NCBI GenBank assembly: GCA_040772225.1
Contig: JAXGYO010000002.1
Span: 1 to 64,000 of the forward strand
DNA length: 64,000 nucleotides
From: JAAYED01 sp040772225
Lineage (GTDB): Bacteria > Chloroflexota > Anaerolineae > UBA1429
Direction: 5' to 3'
Shown here: piece after piece, positions 35,317 through 45,048 of the stretch
Position numbering within the stretch: the first letter of the stretch is position 1
Layout of the letters: every line of letters begins with the position of its first letter
Notes under the pieces: model-generated
Told to the model about the DNA's origin: nothing
Database searches by the model: none
The model's input: the letters and a program-made list of their open reading frames with translations, nothing else
Program-made: the position numbers and the translations under genes

Positions 35317-36168
35317 CTAACGTGATTTGCGGGGCGGCTCCGGCTGGCAGACCGGGCAGTAGTAGACAGAGCCCCCAAGAAAGCTCTGCTTCTCGATAGG
35401 CGTCCCGCATTGCCTGCAGGGTTGGCCAGCGGTGCCGCTATGCATCAGCCGGCGGTACCCCCCGGGCTGCCCGTACAAATTCCGCTCAGAGTCCCTGCCT
35501 CCCTGCGCCAGCATCTGGCTGAGCGTCGCGCGCAAGGCATCGTACAGGGCATCCTGTTGCTCGAGCGATAGTTGAGCGGCGCTGACTCGCGGATGCTGCC
35601 GGGCGCGAAAGAGGATGTCCTGCAGGACACCGTTTCCAATACCGCTTACCCCCGGATCGCTCACGAGAAACGCCTTGAGGCTCCTGGTGTCGCCCTCTGA
35701 CAGGCTGGCGAACTGCTCGCGAAAGTGGTCTAAAGAGAAGGCGGCGTTCAATGGGTCAGGGCGCGTTCGGCCAGCATAGGGGTGCGCTGCCAGCGTCTCG
35801 TGATCCATCAGCGCCACAAAACCCCAGCCCTGCACAGAGACGGTGAGCTGGCGGCCATCATCACAGGTCAACCCGAGCTGGTGCCTGGCCGGGAGTCTGG
35901 CGCCCGGTTCGTGAAGCAGGATCCGCTCGCCGCCCCCTCCCAGTACCAGATGCAACTCGCGGCCAACTGGCACCAGAATCAAGCTGCCATTAGCACGCGC
36001 CGCCCCCAGGGCCTGGCCCACGAGCAGCGACGGATACGCAGAGGGATCGCCGGTGAAAAAGGCGAACTTGTGCGGCGAGGCATTGGCCTGTGCCTCGGCA
36101 ATACGGCGGCCAGCGAGCTCTGCCGCCATCTGGCGCGAGATGATCACTGCTTCCGGGTACTCGATCAT
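35317..36168 (-). CDS. Fpg/Nei-family DNA glycosylase-like protein lacking the N-terminal proline
   Basis: Fold of formamidopyrimidine-DNA glycosylases, 283 residues. The H2TH region (LKAFLVSDPGVSGIGNGVLQDILF) and the C-terminal zinc finger (CRQCGTPIEKQSF ... YYCPVC, C-x2-C-x16-C-x2-C) are clear. The N terminus reads MIEYPEAV instead of MPELPEVE, so the catalytic Pro is Ile while Glu3 remains. Such MIExPE proteins form a known side branch; their activity is unclear. Last gene of a minus-strand run. Confidence 0.85.
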   Translation of the reverse strand: MIEYPEAVIISRQMAAELAGRRIAEAQANASPHKFAFFTGDPSAYPSLLVGQALGAARANGSLILVPVGRELHLVLGGGGERILLHEPGARLPARHQLGLTCDDGRQLTVSVQGWGFVALMDHETLAAHPYAGRTRPDPLNAAFSLDHFREQFASLSEGDTRSLKAFLVSDPGVSGIGNGVLQDILFRARQHPRVSAAQLSLEQQDALYDALRATLSQMLAQGGRDSERNLYGQPGGYRRLMHSGTAGQPCRQCGTPIEKQSFLGGSVYYCPVCQPEPPRKSR

Positions 36169-36212
36169 TCGCTATCCCTCCCTGCACCCTTCACCGCCGG
36201 CGGCGGCCAGAG

Positions 36213-37178
36213 TCACGCCTTGGGTGCATCCTCCAGGATAGCGCTCAGCATCTCGCGCTCCTCGGGCGACAGTTTCCAGTTGGTCGCGGCGGCATTCGAT
36301 ACCACATGCTCGACCTTGCTAACGCCTGCGATGACGGACGAGATGAGCGGCTCGGCAAGCAACCAGGCGATAGCCAGGTGCACCAGCGGATGCCCGCGCT
36401 CTGCGGCAAAGGCCTTGAGTTGTTCGAGCCTGGCAAAGTTAGCCTGCGTCGCGTAGCGCACATAGTAGCTGCGCGTCCAGTCGGGGCCGGCGGCGCGTGT
36501 GCCCTCCGGCGGCGGCGCCTGGTAGCGGTAGTTGGGGTTGGCAAGCAAGCCGCCCGCCAGAGGAAAGTACGGAAGCACACCCAGATTGGCGTACCGGCAG
36601 TAAGGCAGGATCTCTTTCTCAACCTCGCGCTCGAACATGTGATAGTGCGGCTGCACGGTGATAAAAGGCTCCCAGCCGTGGGTCCGCGCCATATCGTTAC
36701 ATACGGCAAGCTGCCAGGCGGCATAGTTGGATGCGCCGATGTAGCGGGTCTTGCCTGAGCGCACCATCTCGTCCAGGGTACGCATGGTCTCGTCCATCGG
36801 TGTGCGCGGATCGAACCAGTGGATCTGGTACAGATCGACGTGATCGGTACGCAGACGGCGCAGGCTGTCCTCCAGAGCGGTCATCAGGTGGTAGCGCGAA
36901 GCCCCCCGGTCGTTGATGCCTTTTCCCATGGCGCTCTGGCCTTTGGTGGCCAGTACGATCTCATCCCGGCGGTCCTGAATGGCGCTGCCGATATAGAGCT
37001 CTGACCGCTCGCCGTTGCCATACACATCGGCCGTATCGATAAAGTTGATGCCCTCGTCCAGTGCCGCCCCGATGATGCGCGCCACGGTGGGCTCATCCAC
37101 GCGCTCGCCGAACTGGTCTGTGCCTAGCCCGACAGCCGAGACCATCACACCCGAGCGGCCCAGATTACGGTATTCCAT
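36213..37178 (-). CDS. Aldo/keto reductase
   Basis: NADPH-dependent oxidoreductase of 321 residues, AKR fold. ATG 37178 follows AGGAGGAAC. Motifs: GINFIDTADVYGNGERSE (catalytic Asp and Tyr), VLATKGQSAMG (Lys), VDLYQIHWFDPRTP (His), GASNYAAWQL, and the C-terminal cofactor block. Resembles the YghZ/MocA-type group. Substrate unknown. Lies 24 nt downstream of the GNAT gene. Confidence 0.9.
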   Translation of the reverse strand: MEYRNLGRSGVMVSAVGLGTDQFGERVDEPTVARIIGAALDEGINFIDTADVYGNGERSELYIGSAIQDRRDEIVLATKGQSAMGKGINDRGASRYHLMTALEDSLRRLRTDHVDLYQIHWFDPRTPMDETMRTLDEMVRSGKTRYIGASNYAAWQLAVCNDMARTHGWEPFITVQPHYHMFEREVEKEILPYCRYANLGVLPYFPLAGGLLANPNYRYQAPPPEGTRAAGPDWTRSYYVRYATQANFARLEQLKAFAAERGHPLVHLAIAWLLAEPLISSVIAGVSKVEHVVSNAAATNWKLSPEEREMLSAILEDAPKA

Positions 37179-37202
37179 GAGTGTTCCTCCTGTATATGCC
37201 GG

Positions 37203-38303
37203 TCAGTACCCTGCCTGCCGCAACGTGGTGCCAGCGATCAGCGCCTCAAGATCCTGCTCCAGTGCCGGACGGTTTTGCTCATCAGTGGCCAGCTTGCGAC
37301 AGAGGTCCGCAAGCTCAAAATAAAAGTCCTGGGATGCCTTGTCCACAAACAGGTGTGACAGGGCAAGCCCGGGCCGATACAGCGCCCCCTCAAAAGCCAG
37401 CAGATAGCGCGAGCGCGCCCGGGCATAGTTGCCCGCGAACAGGAACTGATTGGCATGGACCAGATGGCCATCGATCGGGCTCAGCCAGTACTGTGCGAGG
37501 TCGTGCGGCGTGCGCTCCTCGAGACCGGCGGCGAGCGCCGTGGCCGCGGAGGCCAGGTTCTGCTCAAAGCAGTGCCAGCCCACGTGCTGGATACCGCGAC
37601 GATGGCATTCGGCTAACATCTTGCGGGCTACCAGCGCGCCGTGTCCCTGCCGGCGATGTCCGGGTCTCGTCGCGATGCCAAGCTCGGCTCGCTCCCCAAC
37701 CACGCAGTCGGTCGTGCACCAGGCCAGCAACTCCTGCTCACGGGTCAGGCAGAGGCCAAAACCGTGCTGCAGGAATGCCTCGGTTGAGCCATAGTCGCCA
37801 GCCGCGAATCCGGCCAGCTCGGCAAGGCCCGTCAATTCACTCCGCTGCAAGAGTGCGGCATCCACCGGCAAGCACGCGAGGCCGTTCGAAGCAGGGGGGT
37901 CCTCCGACGTAGGTGCACCGGAGAAATAGCGCTGGCGCGTGTGCAAGGGCGCCATGGGCGTGGTGACGCGGTCGGAGCCAAAGAGCCAGGTGATAGCGCG
38001 GCGCCAGCCGGGCTCATAGTAGACGGTGATGTACCACCAGTCATCGCCGATCGCGTCTGGAATGAGCGTGTTGAGCATGTACTTTTTCAGGGCAGGGTAA
38101 AAGCCGGGCGTGGCAGGGTCGCCGAGCAGATAGTGCCCCTCGGGTCCCGAGGCAAAAAGCGCGTGCGGATCGAGGGGATCATCGACCATCACATAGCCGG
38201 GCGCGGTGCCCTGAATCACGGCCTCAAGCAGCAGCAGGTGGTCTTTGCCCTCCAACAAGGGTAGGGCCACCGAGGCCATGCGGGGCGCCAGCCGGTGCAG
38301 CAT
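37203..38303 (-). CDS. GNAT acetyltransferase, long two-domain form
   Basis: A 366-residue protein. The C-terminal half holds the GNAT core (ELGIATRPGHRRQGHGALVARKM, HVGWHCFEQNLASAATALAAG), as in the zwittermicin-resistance-like GNAT_acetyltran family; the N-terminal half is a family-specific domain (HYLLGDPATPGFYPALKKYM). Starts two bases after the upstream gene ends, so translation is coupled. Substrate unknown. Confidence 0.82.
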   Translation of the reverse strand: MLHRLAPRMASVALPLLEGKDHLLLLEAVIQGTAPGYVMVDDPLDPHALFASGPEGHYLLGDPATPGFYPALKKYMLNTLIPDAIGDDWWYITVYYEPGWRRAITWLFGSDRVTTPMAPLHTRQRYFSGAPTSEDPPASNGLACLPVDAALLQRSELTGLAELAGFAAGDYGSTEAFLQHGFGLCLTREQELLAWCTTDCVVGERAELGIATRPGHRRQGHGALVARKMLAECHRRGIQHVGWHCFEQNLASAATALAAGLEERTPHDLAQYWLSPIDGHLVHANQFLFAGNYARARSRYLLAFEGALYRPGLALSHLFVDKASQDFYFELADLCRKLATDEQNRPALEQDLEALIAGTTLRQAGY

Positions 38304-38305
38304 CG

Positions 38306-38776
38306 CTAGAGCACAGGCCGAGGCGGCGGCGTCTGTCGTTCAAAGATGACGCCCCCGTCATGGGTCGTAGCTACCTCGACAAAGCCATGATTGGCGTAAA
38401 AGCGCCGCGTGCGGTCGTTCCAGTTGGGTGTGTCCAGGCGCCAGCGCGTCACCATGGGATAGAGGGCCCACACCAACTCGAGGACCTGACCGCCGACGCC
38501 CTGGTTCTGCCGCTCCGGCTCGAGAAAGAGCCGCCACAGCTCATGTTGCTCCGCAGGTCCACCGGCGATGATCACGCCGCCGATCAGCCTCCCATCCTCC
38601 ATAACGCAATAGTACTCTGAAGAAGCGATCGTGCGCCGCTGCCACTCGACACTGTCGTATCCTGGCGGCCCGCTTGGTCCCTGGGCCCCATAATTCACGT
38701 CATTGTCAAAGGCGCGGGCCGATACGGCAGTCAGGGCGGGCGCGTCACCGGCGTGTGCACGCACGAGGCGGATCAT
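38306..38776 (-). CDS. GNAT family N-acetyltransferase
   Basis: A 156-residue single-domain acetyltransferase: MIRLVRAHAGDAPALTAVSA start, ELWRLFLEPERQNQGVGGQV (acetyl-CoA loop) and TPNWNDRTRRFYANHGFVEV. ATG 38776 directly abuts the stop of the upstream small gene, with GGAGG just before. Substrate unknown. Confidence 0.88.
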   Translation of the reverse strand: MIRLVRAHAGDAPALTAVSARAFDNDVNYGAQGPSGPPGYDSVEWQRRTIASSEYYCVMEDGRLIGGVIIAGGPAEQHELWRLFLEPERQNQGVGGQVLELVWALYPMVTRWRLDTPNWNDRTRRFYANHGFVEVATTHDGGVIFERQTPPPRPVL

Positions 38777-39025
38777 TCAGCCTCCCTGCCGGAGCTCATC
38801 CTCCGGCGCTGGTGGCAAGAGCGCGCGGACGGTCTCTTGCTCTTGCTCTCGGAAAAAGTTGATGTTGCTGCGGGTGCCTCCGGCATAGTACATGATCCAG
38901 CCCAGCTGGCCGTGATCGTCTCTAACGATACAACGGACATTGCCGGCCGTGTTAGGCGGCTCGATCACTACCACGGTGGCGTACGTGCCGGCGCGCAGCC
39001 TGGCACCTCTGTCGGGCAAGTCCAT
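38777..39025 (-). CDS. Small conserved-looking protein of unknown function
   Basis: An 82-residue ORF (MDLPDRGARLRAGTYATVVV). Start ATG 39025 is preferred over 39097 because it has AGGAG upstream and avoids overlap with the YibE/F gene. No cysteine cluster, signal peptide or membrane helix apart from a central hydrophobic strand region (GWIMYYAGG). Position between YibE/F and GNAT with abutting stop/start indicates it is a real operon member. Confidence 0.6.
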   Translation of the reverse strand: MDLPDRGARLRAGTYATVVVIEPPNTAGNVRCIVRDDHGQLGWIMYYAGGTRSNINFFREQEQETVRALLPPAPEDELRQGG

Positions 39026-39074
39026 ACCTGTCGTCTCCTGATTTACGTGCTTCACTAACCCATCGCTCCAGCGG

Positions 39075-40310
39075 TCAGTCGGCACTATCTGGGACACGGG
39101 TCGGCGCCATGTCGGAACCGCCTAAAGCGCTGCCGTTCGTGGATTCATCTGCCACGGGCCTGCCCTCGCGATCGTCAGGCACATCCCTTGAGACGCCAAC
39201 GTCAGACGTCCCTGCGCTCGCGCCGCCTGCCAGCAGAGCCGCTGCCAATCCGGTGGTTACGGGAACCGTCACCACCAGCCCGGTGCTCGTCACCAGCATC
39301 CGGACCAGCTCTTCCGCCACAAGTTCCTGGCTCAGGACATATCCCAGAGGCAGGTTCTGGTTAGTGAGTAACAACAGGAGAGCCAGCGACGTCCCCGCAT
39401 ACACCAACATCAAGGTATTGACCATAGAGCTGATATGGTCCTGGCCGACCGACATGCCGCGTCTGAACAACTGCCAGCGGTCGAGCGCCCGGTTGGCGCT
39501 ATGGATCTGCTCCACGGTGGCAGCCTGGGCCACGCTGATATCATCCAGCACACCAAGGACACCGATCATCATACCGGCCATGAGAAGGCCTCGCAAGTTG
39601 ATGCTGCCTCCGTAGAGTGTGCTGACAAAGCCAGCCTCGTCCCCAGAGTAACCCGTCAGGCCGACCAGCCAGACCGCACCTGCGGTGAGGAGCCCCGTGA
39701 ACACTAGCCCTGCCAGCGAGCCCAGCAGTGCAATGCTGGTCTTGCGGTTGAGGCCGTGAGAGAGGTAGTAGCTCACGGGCATGGACAGCCCGCAACCGAC
39801 GAAAGCAGATGTCAGGGGCGTGGCTCCCTCCGCCACGCGGGGCAATACATATAGAAGTATGATGACAAAGGAGAGCCCCAGTGCCAGCAGTGCGCGGAGA
39901 CCGTGTCCGCGCCCCACGAGCACCACGAGCAAGACAAACAGCAACGCCAGGAGACCCAGCGATAGCGTGCGATCGCGCGTGGCGACTTCATAGATGCGCT
40001 CCCCGGCCGGCCCCACAGTCTCCCGCAAATAAACCCGATCGCCCACGCCATAGGTCACCGCGTTTACCGACGGCGCTGCCCCCGTGACGGCGGTGACGAT
40101 CTCACCGCGGCGTCCAGATACGGTCAGGGCAAGCTCCAGCGTCTGGATCGTTTGGCTCTGCCCAAACACCAGAATCTCGGACTGGTCCACGATGTAGACC
40201 ACGGTGGCGGGCAACAGGACATCGACCGGCGTCTCCGGTGCCTGAGCCTGGGCGGCGCCAGGCACAAGTAGGATGAGCGCAATAAGAAGTGCAAGCATGG
40301 CAGAGCGCAT
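39075..40310 (-). CDS. YibE/F family multipass membrane protein
   Basis: A 411-residue membrane protein. ATG 40310 follows AAAGGAG. A cleavable signal (LALLIALILLVPGAAQAQA), an extracytoplasmic domain (VVYIVDQSEILVFGQSQTIQ to about residue 120), then about eight membrane segments with the family block GLLMAGMMIGVLGVLDDISV and ANRALDRWQLFRRGMSVGQD. Function of the family is not established; links to solute transport have been proposed. First gene of a minus-strand run of six. Confidence 0.9.
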   Translation of the reverse strand: MRSAMLALLIALILLVPGAAQAQAPETPVDVLLPATVVYIVDQSEILVFGQSQTIQTLELALTVSGRRGEIVTAVTGAAPSVNAVTYGVGDRVYLRETVGPAGERIYEVATRDRTLSLGLLALLFVLLVVLVGRGHGLRALLALGLSFVIILLYVLPRVAEGATPLTSAFVGCGLSMPVSYYLSHGLNRKTSIALLGSLAGLVFTGLLTAGAVWLVGLTGYSGDEAGFVSTLYGGSINLRGLLMAGMMIGVLGVLDDISVAQAATVEQIHSANRALDRWQLFRRGMSVGQDHISSMVNTLMLVYAGTSLALLLLLTNQNLPLGYVLSQELVAEELVRMLVTSTGLVVTVPVTTGLAAALLAGGASAGTSDVGVSRDVPDDREGRPVADESTNGSALGGSDMAPTRVPDSAD

Positions 40311-40405
40311 CAGTGCTCCTTTGCTGTCAGCGAGTGGCTGACAATTCGAATGATACAGACAAGCGCGAATGCGGCCAAACCAAGGCCAGCGTGGCAAGCG
40401 GGGGC

Positions 40406-40434
40406 TTGTGATAGCAGGTATGCTGTCGTAAGAT
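40406..40434 (+). promoter_or_regulatory. Promoter of the heterodimeric ABC exporter
   Basis: TTGTGA (40406-40411), 17-nt spacer, TAAGAT (40429-40434), 47 nt before ATG 40481. Confidence 0.65.
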
Positions 40435-40480
40435 CATCCGTAGTCATGGCGACAACGCCCTGCGCAGCTCGGGAGGATGC

Positions 40481-42334
40481 ATGCAACGACATTTCCTTTG
40501 GCGCGCGCGCCAATACTACCGGCAGGTGGCAGGCCTGCTACTATTGGGCTCTATCTTTGGCATCGTGATGAATATCACCGTCGCGTTGCCGCCGGTGTTG
40601 CTCGGGCGTGCGGTGGACGCGACGCTTGCGGCAGGTACAGGTGAGCCCGCAGCGGTACGCGCTCTGATTGTCGCCGCCGCGGCATATGCTGGCGGGATGC
40701 TCATTCACGCTATCGCACGTGTGGGCAAACGCTGGTACCTGCGTGCCGCGGTCCGCCGTACGGTGTTCTCGTTGCGAAACGATGCGCTGCGGGGCTTGCT
40801 GGCCATGCCGTTGACCTGGCTCAAGCAGCAGACGATCGGCGATCTCATGGCCCGGGTGATCGGCGATACCGATCTCTTTGGGTCGGGGTTCAACGAGTCC
40901 ACGACAGAGATCTGGGACACCTGGTTGTTCTCCATCACGTTGCTGACCACGATGCTGCTCTACGATGCCCGCCTGACGCTCCTGGCGATGATCCCAGTGC
41001 CGGTGGCCTTTTGGCTCGCGTATCGCTCCCGCGAATGGGTGCGGAGGCGTACCGGAGCTGTCCGCCAGGCCAGCTCTGCGCTGACGGCAGCGCTGCAAGA
41101 GCGGCTCACGGGATTGCGCTTGCTAAAGCTGATGGGTCGGGCAGAGGCTTCGGTAGAACGCGTGGATGAACTCTCCCGCAGTTTCGCAGCGGCCAGCCTG
41201 GCGGAGACACGTCTGCAGGCAGGGCTTCAGCCCGTATACACCCTGCTCATCAGCGCCGGCATCGTGCTGATCGTCTGGCTCGGGGGCCAGCAGGTGGTGG
41301 CGGGCGAGATGACCGCCGGCAATCTGGTGGGATTCCTGCTGCTTTACCAGCGTTTTATAGGGCGCGGTTTCCGTTTGCCCTTGTTTTTTAACCGCATCCA
41401 GGCAGCCGGGGTGGCCTGGGACCGGCTTGAGGCGATGCTCCCTGAGGCCCTCCCGCTGGAGAACGAGCCGGTGCGCTCCAGCTTCCGGCCGACGCATATC
41501 CTGGGGATGAACCCGCAGCCGGTGCCTGCTGTCGTGCCCGCCGCCGGGCCCGCGGCGATTGCCCTTCGGAATGTGGCCTTTGCCTATCCGGGGAACGGCC
41601 AGCCCGCACTGGAGGCCGTGACGCTCAGCATCGCGCCCGGCGAAATGGTCGGCGTCACTGGGCCAATCGGCTCGGGCAAGAGCGCACTCTTGCGCGCTAT
41701 GCTGGGCCTGTATCCTGTGCTGGAGGGCCAGGTGACCATTGATGGTCGCAACGTGGCCGACATTCCCATGGAGGAGCGAGCGCTCAGGTTGCGCTATGTA
41801 CCGCAGGACCCCGGACTCTTTTCGGGAAGCGTCGCAGAGAACATCGGCATTGATGAGGGGCACGGCGGCTTTCCGGATCAGGAGGATCTCTTGAGGGCGG
41901 CGGCGCTCGACACCGACCTGAGGCTCTGGCCGGAGGGATTGCACACGGCGGTGGGCGAGAGCGGCGTCCAGGTATCGGGGGGGCAGGCGCAACGGGTGGG
42001 ACTGGCGAGAGCGCTGGCGACGCCGACCGGGCACCCTCCGGGAGCACTGCTCCTCGATGATCCGTTCTCAGCGGTTGATCTCGAAACTGAAGGGCGCATC
42101 GTATCGGCGCTGAGGAGCGCTCTTGGTCCAGAGGCGCCGGCAGAGGCCCGCGCCACGATCGTGCTGTGCTCGCACAGGCTGGCTTCTTTCCCGCGGCTCG
42201 ACCGAATAATCGTGCTGGACAGGGGGCGCATTGTGGCTGAAGGCACGCACTCTGAGCTACTCGCCCAAGGTGGCCTGTACGCCCGTATCTATCGCGCGCA
42301 GCACGTCATAGCAGGGATGGAGGTGGCCCCATGA
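40481..42334 (+). CDS. ABC exporter half-transporter with degenerate ATP site
   Basis: Fused membrane and ATPase domains, 617 residues, exporting drugs, lipids or peptides. ATG 40481 follows GGGAGG. Six membrane helices in residues 1-310; Walker A GPIGSGKSA (about 394), signature VSGGQAQRVGLARAL (about 498), Walker B LLLDDPFSAVD (about 521). The residue after Walker B Asp is Asp instead of the catalytic Glu, as in the inactive site of heterodimeric exporters. Its stop overlaps the start of the partner gene (ATGA). Confidence 0.92.
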   Translation: MQRHFLWRARQYYRQVAGLLLLGSIFGIVMNITVALPPVLLGRAVDATLAAGTGEPAAVRALIVAAAAYAGGMLIHAIARVGKRWYLRAAVRRTVFSLRNDALRGLLAMPLTWLKQQTIGDLMARVIGDTDLFGSGFNESTTEIWDTWLFSITLLTTMLLYDARLTLLAMIPVPVAFWLAYRSREWVRRRTGAVRQASSALTAALQERLTGLRLLKLMGRAEASVERVDELSRSFAAASLAETRLQAGLQPVYTLLISAGIVLIVWLGGQQVVAGEMTAGNLVGFLLLYQRFIGRGFRLPLFFNRIQAAGVAWDRLEAMLPEALPLENEPVRSSFRPTHILGMNPQPVPAVVPAAGPAAIALRNVAFAYPGNGQPALEAVTLSIAPGEMVGVTGPIGSGKSALLRAMLGLYPVLEGQVTIDGRNVADIPMEERALRLRYVPQDPGLFSGSVAENIGIDEGHGGFPDQEDLLRAAALDTDLRLWPEGLHTAVGESGVQVSGGQAQRVGLARALATPTGHPPGALLLDDPFSAVDLETEGRIVSALRSALGPEAPAEARATIVLCSHRLASFPRLDRIIVLDRGRIVAEGTHSELLAQGGLYARIYRAQHVIAGMEVAP

Positions 42335-44133
42335 GCGCGCAGACCCGGGTAACGCAGAGCGCCGTGTCGCTTCTCGGCGAGATGGTGCGGCCCTGGCGTG
42401 GCCAACTGGCTGGAGCGCTGGCCTGCGTGCTGGCCGCCGCTGCGGTCGATCTGGTGCCACCTCTGATCATGGGGCGGCTCGTGGATGATTACCTGAGAGC
42501 GGGAGTTGCCGAGGGGTTGCTGGCGCTGGCCATCTTGTACCTGGGGGCGCTTGTGGCGGTACAGCTCTTGAGAATGGTGATTACGATCCTGACGGCTGTG
42601 GTGGCTCAGGGGGCTCTACGGCTCTTACGCGTACGGCTCTTTGACCATCTGCAGCGACTCCCGCAGGCGTATCACGACGGCACACCTATCGGCGATACCA
42701 TCAGCCGCTGTACCAGCGACATGGAGACGATCAACGCCCTGTTCTCACTGGGGATCGTGCATCTGTTGAGCCAGCTTGTGGCTGTGGTGGCTACCCTGGC
42801 GGCGATGATCGCGCTCAGTCCGATCCTATCGCTGATCATGGTTGTGCTGTTGCCGATCGTCTATGTGATCACGCGCGCTTTTCAGCACCGGATGCGAGAT
42901 GCGGAGCGCCAGGTCAGGCGCGAGATCGGCCTGCTCAACGCGCGGCTGCAGGAATCTCTGATGGGCGTGGAGGTCATCCGGGCGCTCAATCGGGCTGACC
43001 GCGTGCTGCGCGCCTTTCGCGCGACGCTGCTGGAGGCCCTGCGTGCCTCCAACCTCTCGGTATGGTGGGGTGCGCTCTATTCACCCGTTATGGACGTGCT
43101 CGCCGCGACAGCGGTGGCGGTCCTGTTCATTGTCGGTGGCATCCCGCGCGAGACTCCTGGATGGGCCGGAGTGCTGACTGCTGGCACTTTGACCTCCTTT
43201 GTCCTGCTGGTGAACCGCTTCTTTGATCCAATCATCGCCCTGGGCGAAGACTGGGGGACCGCCCAGGCGGCCCTGGCGGGACTCGAACGCGTGTTTGAGG
43301 TGTTGAGCATTCCTCTGGAGGCACCCTCCCCTGTCGTATCAGAGCCCGGCGATGCCGCTGCGGGGTCGCAGCAAACCGGCGGCTCCCCGGTAGAGATCGA
43401 CCACCTGGTCTTTGGGTACAGCGAGGGCAACCCGGTGATACGTGACGTGAGCCTGTGCGTACCGCCAGGCCGCCATGTAGCTATCGTCGGGAGGACGGGT
43501 GCGGGCAAGAGCAGTCTCTTCCACCTCCTGGGTGGCCTGTACCGGCCCTGGTCGGGTAGCATCCGTATTGCTGGAAGAGATCCTATGGCGTTGGAAGCAA
43601 CCGAGCGCAGGCGGTGCCTGGGTGTTGTGCCTCAGACGGTGCAGCTTTTCACAGGCAGCCTGCGCGACAATCTGACGCTGGACGATGCAGCCTTGACCGA
43701 CGACGATCTGTGGCGGGCGCTGGACGTGGCCGGAGCCGGCGATATGGTACGGGCACTCCCGGAGGGTCTTGACACACCCCTGAGCCCCCAGGGCGGGGGG
43801 AGCGGTGCGCAGCTATCAGCCGGCCAGAGACAACTCTTGGCTCTTGCACGGGCACTGGCCGGGAACCCGCTGGTGCTGTTGTTGGACGAGGCCACGGCCT
43901 CTGTGGACAGCGCCACCGAGGCTACCTTCCGTCAGGCGGTGAATGCCCATGTACGCGCACGGGGCGGCGCCGTACTGACGATCGCTCATCGTCTCGCGAC
44001 AGCACTGGAGGCCGATGAGGTGATCGTTCTCGGCGACGGGCACATCCTGGAACAGGGGACGCCGCAAGAGTTGATCTCCCGTGGCGGGATGCTGGCAAAC
44101 CTGTGGGAGTTGGAGCGCTCAGGCTGGGCCTGA
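42331..44133 (+). CDS. ABC exporter half-transporter with canonical ATP site
   Basis: Partner of the preceding gene, overlapping it by 4 nt. The 600 residues comprise six helices, Walker A GRTGAGKSS (about 387), signature LSAGQRQLLALARAL (about 495) and Walker B LLLDEATASVD with the catalytic Glu. The pair matches TM287/288 or BmrCD-type exporters, where one composite ATP site is degenerate. Substrate unknown; no regulator nearby. Confidence 0.93.
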   Translation: MSAQTRVTQSAVSLLGEMVRPWRGQLAGALACVLAAAAVDLVPPLIMGRLVDDYLRAGVAEGLLALAILYLGALVAVQLLRMVITILTAVVAQGALRLLRVRLFDHLQRLPQAYHDGTPIGDTISRCTSDMETINALFSLGIVHLLSQLVAVVATLAAMIALSPILSLIMVVLLPIVYVITRAFQHRMRDAERQVRREIGLLNARLQESLMGVEVIRALNRADRVLRAFRATLLEALRASNLSVWWGALYSPVMDVLAATAVAVLFIVGGIPRETPGWAGVLTAGTLTSFVLLVNRFFDPIIALGEDWGTAQAALAGLERVFEVLSIPLEAPSPVVSEPGDAAAGSQQTGGSPVEIDHLVFGYSEGNPVIRDVSLCVPPGRHVAIVGRTGAGKSSLFHLLGGLYRPWSGSIRIAGRDPMALEATERRRCLGVVPQTVQLFTGSLRDNLTLDDAALTDDDLWRALDVAGAGDMVRALPEGLDTPLSPQGGGSGAQLSAGQRQLLALARALAGNPLVLLLDEATASVDSATEATFRQAVNAHVRARGGAVLTIAHRLATALEADEVIVLGDGHILEQGTPQELISRGGMLANLWELERSGWA

Positions 44134-44154
44134 GTTCAGCGTCACACGGCCAAA

Positions 44155-44191
44155 AGCGCCCGATCACCGGTGAGATGCCGGCTCGGGCGCT
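44155..44191. terminator. Bidirectional terminator between convergent transporter genes
   Basis: AGCGCCCGA (44155-44163) with TCGGGCGCT (44183-44191), inner CCGG/CCGG pairing, followed on the plus strand by CTTGTT. Confidence 0.75.
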
Positions 44192-44217
44192 CTTGTTCTG
44201 CTGGAGTGAGCACTGCG

Positions 44218-45048
44218 TCAGCCTTTGACAGCGCCCGCCAAAAGGCCGCGCATGAACAACTTGCCCATGCTCAGGTAGACGATGACCGTTGGCAGGGCCG
44301 CGATCAGCGCTGCCGACATCTGCACGTTCCACTCCACACTCCAACTGCCCGCGATATTCTGGACAGCGACGTTTACCGGCGCCCGGGAGGGGTTGGACAA
44401 CACCACCAGCCCGATCAAAAAGTCGTTCCAGATCGAGGTGAACTGCCAGAGCAGCACCACGGCAAAGCCGGGGAGCGATATCGGGAGCAGAATGTGCCGG
44501 TAGAGCTTGAAAAAGCCGCAGCCATCGATCTTGCCCGCATCCAGCAGTTCGTTCGGGATGCCGGCATAGTACCCGCGAAAGAGCAGGGCGGTGATGGGGA
44601 TGCCGAACACGCAATGTGTGAGGATCAGCCCCGCCTGGGTGCCATAGAGCCCAAAGGCCTGAAGGGTCCGCACCAGCGGAATCAGGATACCCTGATAGGG
44701 CAGGAACATCCCGAACAGAAAGAGCATAAAAATCGTGTCCGAACCCTTGAAACGCCATTTGGCAAAGATATAACCGTTGATCGATCCCCACACAGAGGAG
44801 ATCAGCGCCGCAGGGATCGTGATCTCGATGCTGTTCCTAAAGTTGGGAGCTACCCTCCTCCACGCTTCGAGGAAACCTTCCAGCGAGATCGTTGTGGGCA
44901 GATCCCACATGCGTGTCACGTTCAGGTCCTGGTAGGGCTTGAGTGAAGTGATGATCATCACATAAAAGGGCATCAGGTAGAACAGGCAGAACAGAATCAG
45001 AACCAGGTAGATGAGTGGCCGCGACAAACGTATCTGACGTTTCATCAT
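44218..45048 (-). CDS. Sugar ABC transporter permease, MalG type
   Basis: CUT1-family inner-membrane permease of 276 residues with about six helices. The EAA loop that docks the ATPase is visible (ELLDAGKIDGCGFFKLYRHI ... LPISLPG). The N terminus RPLIYLVLILFCLFYLMPFY is typical of MalG. Overlaps the upstream permease gene by 4 nt. No ATPase gene is present in this operon, so a shared MsmK/UgpC-like ATPase elsewhere is inferred. Confidence 0.92.
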   Translation of the reverse strand: MMKRQIRLSRPLIYLVLILFCLFYLMPFYVMIITSLKPYQDLNVTRMWDLPTTISLEGFLEAWRRVAPNFRNSIEITIPAALISSVWGSINGYIFAKWRFKGSDTIFMLFLFGMFLPYQGILIPLVRTLQAFGLYGTQAGLILTHCVFGIPITALLFRGYYAGIPNELLDAGKIDGCGFFKLYRHILLPISLPGFAVVLLWQFTSIWNDFLIGLVVLSNPSRAPVNVAVQNIAGSWSVEWNVQMSAALIAALPTVIVYLSMGKLFMRGLLAGAVKG

